DNA of 32,922 nt from Clostridia bacterium (GTDB lineage Bacteria > Bacillota_A > Clostridia > Oscillospirales > Acutalibacteraceae): contig JAFYUD010000090.1 in the NCBI GenBank assembly GCA_017549665.1, positions 1-32,922 on the forward strand. Direction: 5' to 3'. The translations under genes were made by a program, and so were the position numbers. Below, piece after piece: positions 31,041 through 32,922 of the stretch. Within the stretch, counting starts at the first letter, position 1; each line of letters starts with the position of its first letter. The notes under the pieces were generated by a model. It was not told the origin of the DNA. It did no database searches and was given only the letters and a program-made list of their open reading frames with translations.

Positions 31041-31239
31041 ATACGATTTCTTTTAACTTTTCCCAATCCTTGTCCCATTCCTCGAACTCTTTTCTGCCAC
31101 TTTCACTTTCAAAGAAGGATACAATATCAGGGAGAAAACATCTGACAAGAGATTCAGCGGCACCCTCTGAAATGAGAACACCGCTGAGATTATCGGAATT
31201 AACCTCGCTTTCATTAAAATTTATCTTAACATCATTCAT
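31039..31239 (-). CDS. Small acidic protein of an integrative element, unknown function
   Basis: A 66-residue acidic protein begins MNDVKINFNESEVNSDNLSG and ends in a charged helix EFEEWDKDWEKLKEIV. The ATG at 31239 follows AAGGAGGTAGCC, a strong ribosome-binding site, and lies 11 bases after the parB stop, so it belongs to the same transcript. I do not recognise a family. The repeated position between ParB and a serine recombinase in related elements is a recollection, not something the sequence shows. Confidence 0.6.
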   Translation of the reverse strand: MNDVKINFNESEVNSDNLSGVLISEGAAESLVRCFLPDIVSFFESESGRKEFEEWDKDWEKLKEIV

Positions 31240-31250
31240 AGGCTACCTCC

Positions 31251-32116
31251 TTATCTCGCATCCCTGTTTCGCTGTCGCTGAAGGTATCTGTAATAGTGCT
31301 CACAGGCTTTCATAACAAAGTTTTCAAGGTCACTTTCTTTAATTTTAGGAGCAACCTTCTGTAAGCGTTCAACGGAGAATTTTACTGTCTGCTTTTGATT
31401 TGCCTTTTCCTCTGCCAATATTTCACCAATATGCTCAGGTGTTAATCCTTCTTCTCTGCTGATTGCACGAAGCCTTTGAGCCTGAGATAAATTCGGAGTA
31501 GCATCACAGACACGGATTTCTTCAACCAAATCCGCCTGTTCCACCTCGTTTAAATATGAAAGCTCTACCGCAGGGGTAAAGGCTATTCGTTCTTCATCAA
31601 CAAGATCAAGGATTTCAGGGATAAGATTTGTTAGACGGATATATCTCTGTACCTGTCTGCCGCTTTCATTTTCTGAAATGAGGTCGGCACTCTCCAACTT
31701 CCCGACAACTTGTCGGGAAGTTAAGTCTGTTCTTTCACCCTGCCTCTTAATTGCTTCAAGCTTAAGCTTGTAAGCAAACGCCTTTTCCGATGGAAGAATA
31801 TGCTCTCTGTGAAGATTGCTGTCAACGAGCATAATCGCCGCTTCATCTCTGCTCACGGCATAAATTAAAGCAGGTACTGTTTCCAGCCTGCTTTCACTGA
31901 TGCTCTCAGTCTTCTGTGACCTGAGATTATTTCATATTCGTCCTCTGTGTTTTCAAGAGGTCTTACAACAATGGGTGAAATGACACCTTTCTGCTGTATG
32001 CTTTCAATGAGAGTGTTCATCTCTTCATTGTCAAGAACTTTATACGGATGTCTCTCAAAGGGATGAATTTTTTCTACCGGGATATTTACCGGTGCTTTTA
32101 ATTTTTTGTTAGCCAT
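31251..32116 (-). pseudogene. ParB-family partition protein, broken by a frameshift
   Basis: The frame from ATG 32116 (after AAAGGAG) encodes the ParB N-terminal nuclease-like domain: VNIPVEKIHPFERHPYKVLD, VISPIVVRP, and EYEIISGHRRLRASVKAG. It then runs out at TAA near 31865. The adjacent frame continues as ETVPALIYAVSRDEAAIML, the HTH region (TSRQVVGKLE, RLTNLIPEILDLVDE) and a C-terminal helix, ending at 31251. One T missing in GGCTGG near 31885 (GGCTTGG expected, giving AGLETVP) explains the break. ParB proteins bind centromere-like parS sites; in mobile elements they aid maintenance or regulation. No ParA is within the window. Sequence error is the alternative to real decay. Confidence 0.8.
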
Positions 32117-32117
32117 A

Positions 32118-32922
32118 TTATCGGCTCCTTTCATTTTTATTCTTAATATTTTGATTATTACGGGTTTTGCGCCGTTCTTCAATTTGCCGCTGTCTTTCTT
32201 CCTGCTGTTTAACAAAGCGGCCATATTCTTCCTACCTTGCTATTTCAGCCTTGGTGAGATAATGAGGTGGCGGCTCACCTATGAGCTTTGAAACAGTATC
32301 AACGCTTCGGTTAAAATCATATTCGCCAATACCATAATCTGTTTCAACGGTCTGCCTTGCCTCTTTCTCTTTTTCGGGGCGGATTTTCATTCTCTCGGCT
32401 TTCAGCTCTTCTGCATCTGCTTTATCAGCCTGTTTTTCGGTTTCTTGGTACTGAGTAAGTGTCTTTTGAATTTCTGCTTCCATTCTCTTTTCTTCGGCTT
32501 CAAGCTTCGGAATTTCAAACCTACGCATTTTCTCAAAGTAAGACTTTGCGTTAACAATATCCTGTTCGGCTTCGCACTCATTTTGTGAAAGAATATTCTG
32601 CATTTTGAATTTCAGCTCTTTAAGCTCAAATTCATAGTGACCAACCTCACATTTTGCCGAGTTGTACTTCTGCTTCATAACTTTGGGAGTAAGCTTCAGC
32701 TTCTTCTTTGCCTCTTTGAGCTTTTCTTCGGTCATCTTAATATCTTCCTGTAGCTTATGGAAGTACACATAAAACTCATCAGCATCACGGACTTCATTCA
32801 TTGCCTGATGCTTCATTTTGTTAATGCTCTTTCTTTCACATTCAAGGATTATCATACCGACACGGATACCTTCAAGAGCATCTGCAAGTGCGGGTATGAG
32901 CAGCTTTGCTGCAGTGATTACA
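32118..32922 (-). pseudogene. Coiled-coil protein of the integrative element, interrupted by TAG and cut by the window edge
   Basis: The frame is open to the right edge (VITAAKLLIPALADALEGIR at the edge). It continues through a long charged coiled coil (EEKLKEAKKKLKLTPK, EAEEKRMEAEIQKTL) to LTKAEIAR and a TAG at 32232-32234. In the same frame the coding character continues as EEYGRFVKQQEERQRQIEER and on to TAA at 32118-32120, just before the parB start codon. The TAG therefore sits inside the gene, probably in place of CAG (Gln). I do not recognise the family. Coiled coils of this kind occur in mobilisation proteins, but no relaxase motif is visible in the part present. Confidence 0.55.

Noticed and set aside
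29412..32922. A different genetic code (TAG as glutamine) for the whole region
   Set aside because: TAG is used as an ordinary stop in at least the acetyltransferase (6953-6955) and the ECF S gene (22825-22827). parB in the same element has a frameshift, so decay is the simpler explanation. Kept only as a check under findings.

Overview
The window looks like a chromosomal segment of an anaerobic, spore-forming Clostridia bacterium, most like the gut Oscillospirales/Ruminococcaceae group. The grounds are a SpoIIR sporulation gene, a class A RNase P RNA, the gene neighbourhood recD2-comF-mreB-spoIIR, AT-rich intergenic DNA with textbook sigma-A promoters, and many secreted proteins with Gram-positive signal peptides. 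The assignment is inference from gene content; no 16S sequence is present.

Layout. Positions 1-290 carry a strong leftward promoter and a hairpin-rich leader, probably for a stable-RNA operon lying off the left edge. From 289 to 5324 a leftward core block holds spoIIR, mreB, comF, recD2 and rnpB. Positions 5457-6955 hold a rightward LCP-acetyltransferase pair. From about 7.0 to 11.1 kb is a graveyard of mobile-element pieces around an intact tRNA-Pro(CGG): a small broken gene with its own promoter, a truncated phage/ICE polyvalent protein, the tail of a large serine recombinase, a DUF6061-type gene, an orphan MerR-type promoter and an IS3-family remnant. From 11.1 to 22.6 kb is a set of secreted or surface proteins (a BspA-type leucine-rich-repeat protein with a caspase-like domain, a lipase, a domain-swapped GH3 enzyme, an SGNH hydrolase) plus a flavin/FeS enoate-reductase-like enzyme. 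From 22.8 to 29.3 kb is a vitamin B12 acquisition locus. From about 29.3 kb to the right edge is one end of a decaying integrative element (serine recombinase, a small protein, ParB, a coiled-coil protein).

The most interesting unit is the B12 locus. Two cobalamin riboswitches, each with its own promoter and intrinsic terminator, control two consecutive leftward gene groups. The first encodes a secreted DUF4430 protein and a membrane protein with an alpha/alpha-toroid domain and a DUF4430 domain, both placed outside the cell. That is the domain pair of animal intrinsic factor and transcobalamin. The second encodes a 60-residue protein resembling a homing-endonuclease-associated repeat, followed by the T, fused A-A and S components of an ECF transporter. 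The simplest model is capture of corrinoid at the cell surface and import by the ECF transporter, with both groups shut off when B12 is plentiful. The second promoter lies inside the last codons of the first group, so the riboswitches are arranged in series.

Other points: several unrelated secreted proteins end in similar short aromatic hydrophobic tails, and two genes of the right-hand element are interrupted by TAG at positions where glutamine is expected.
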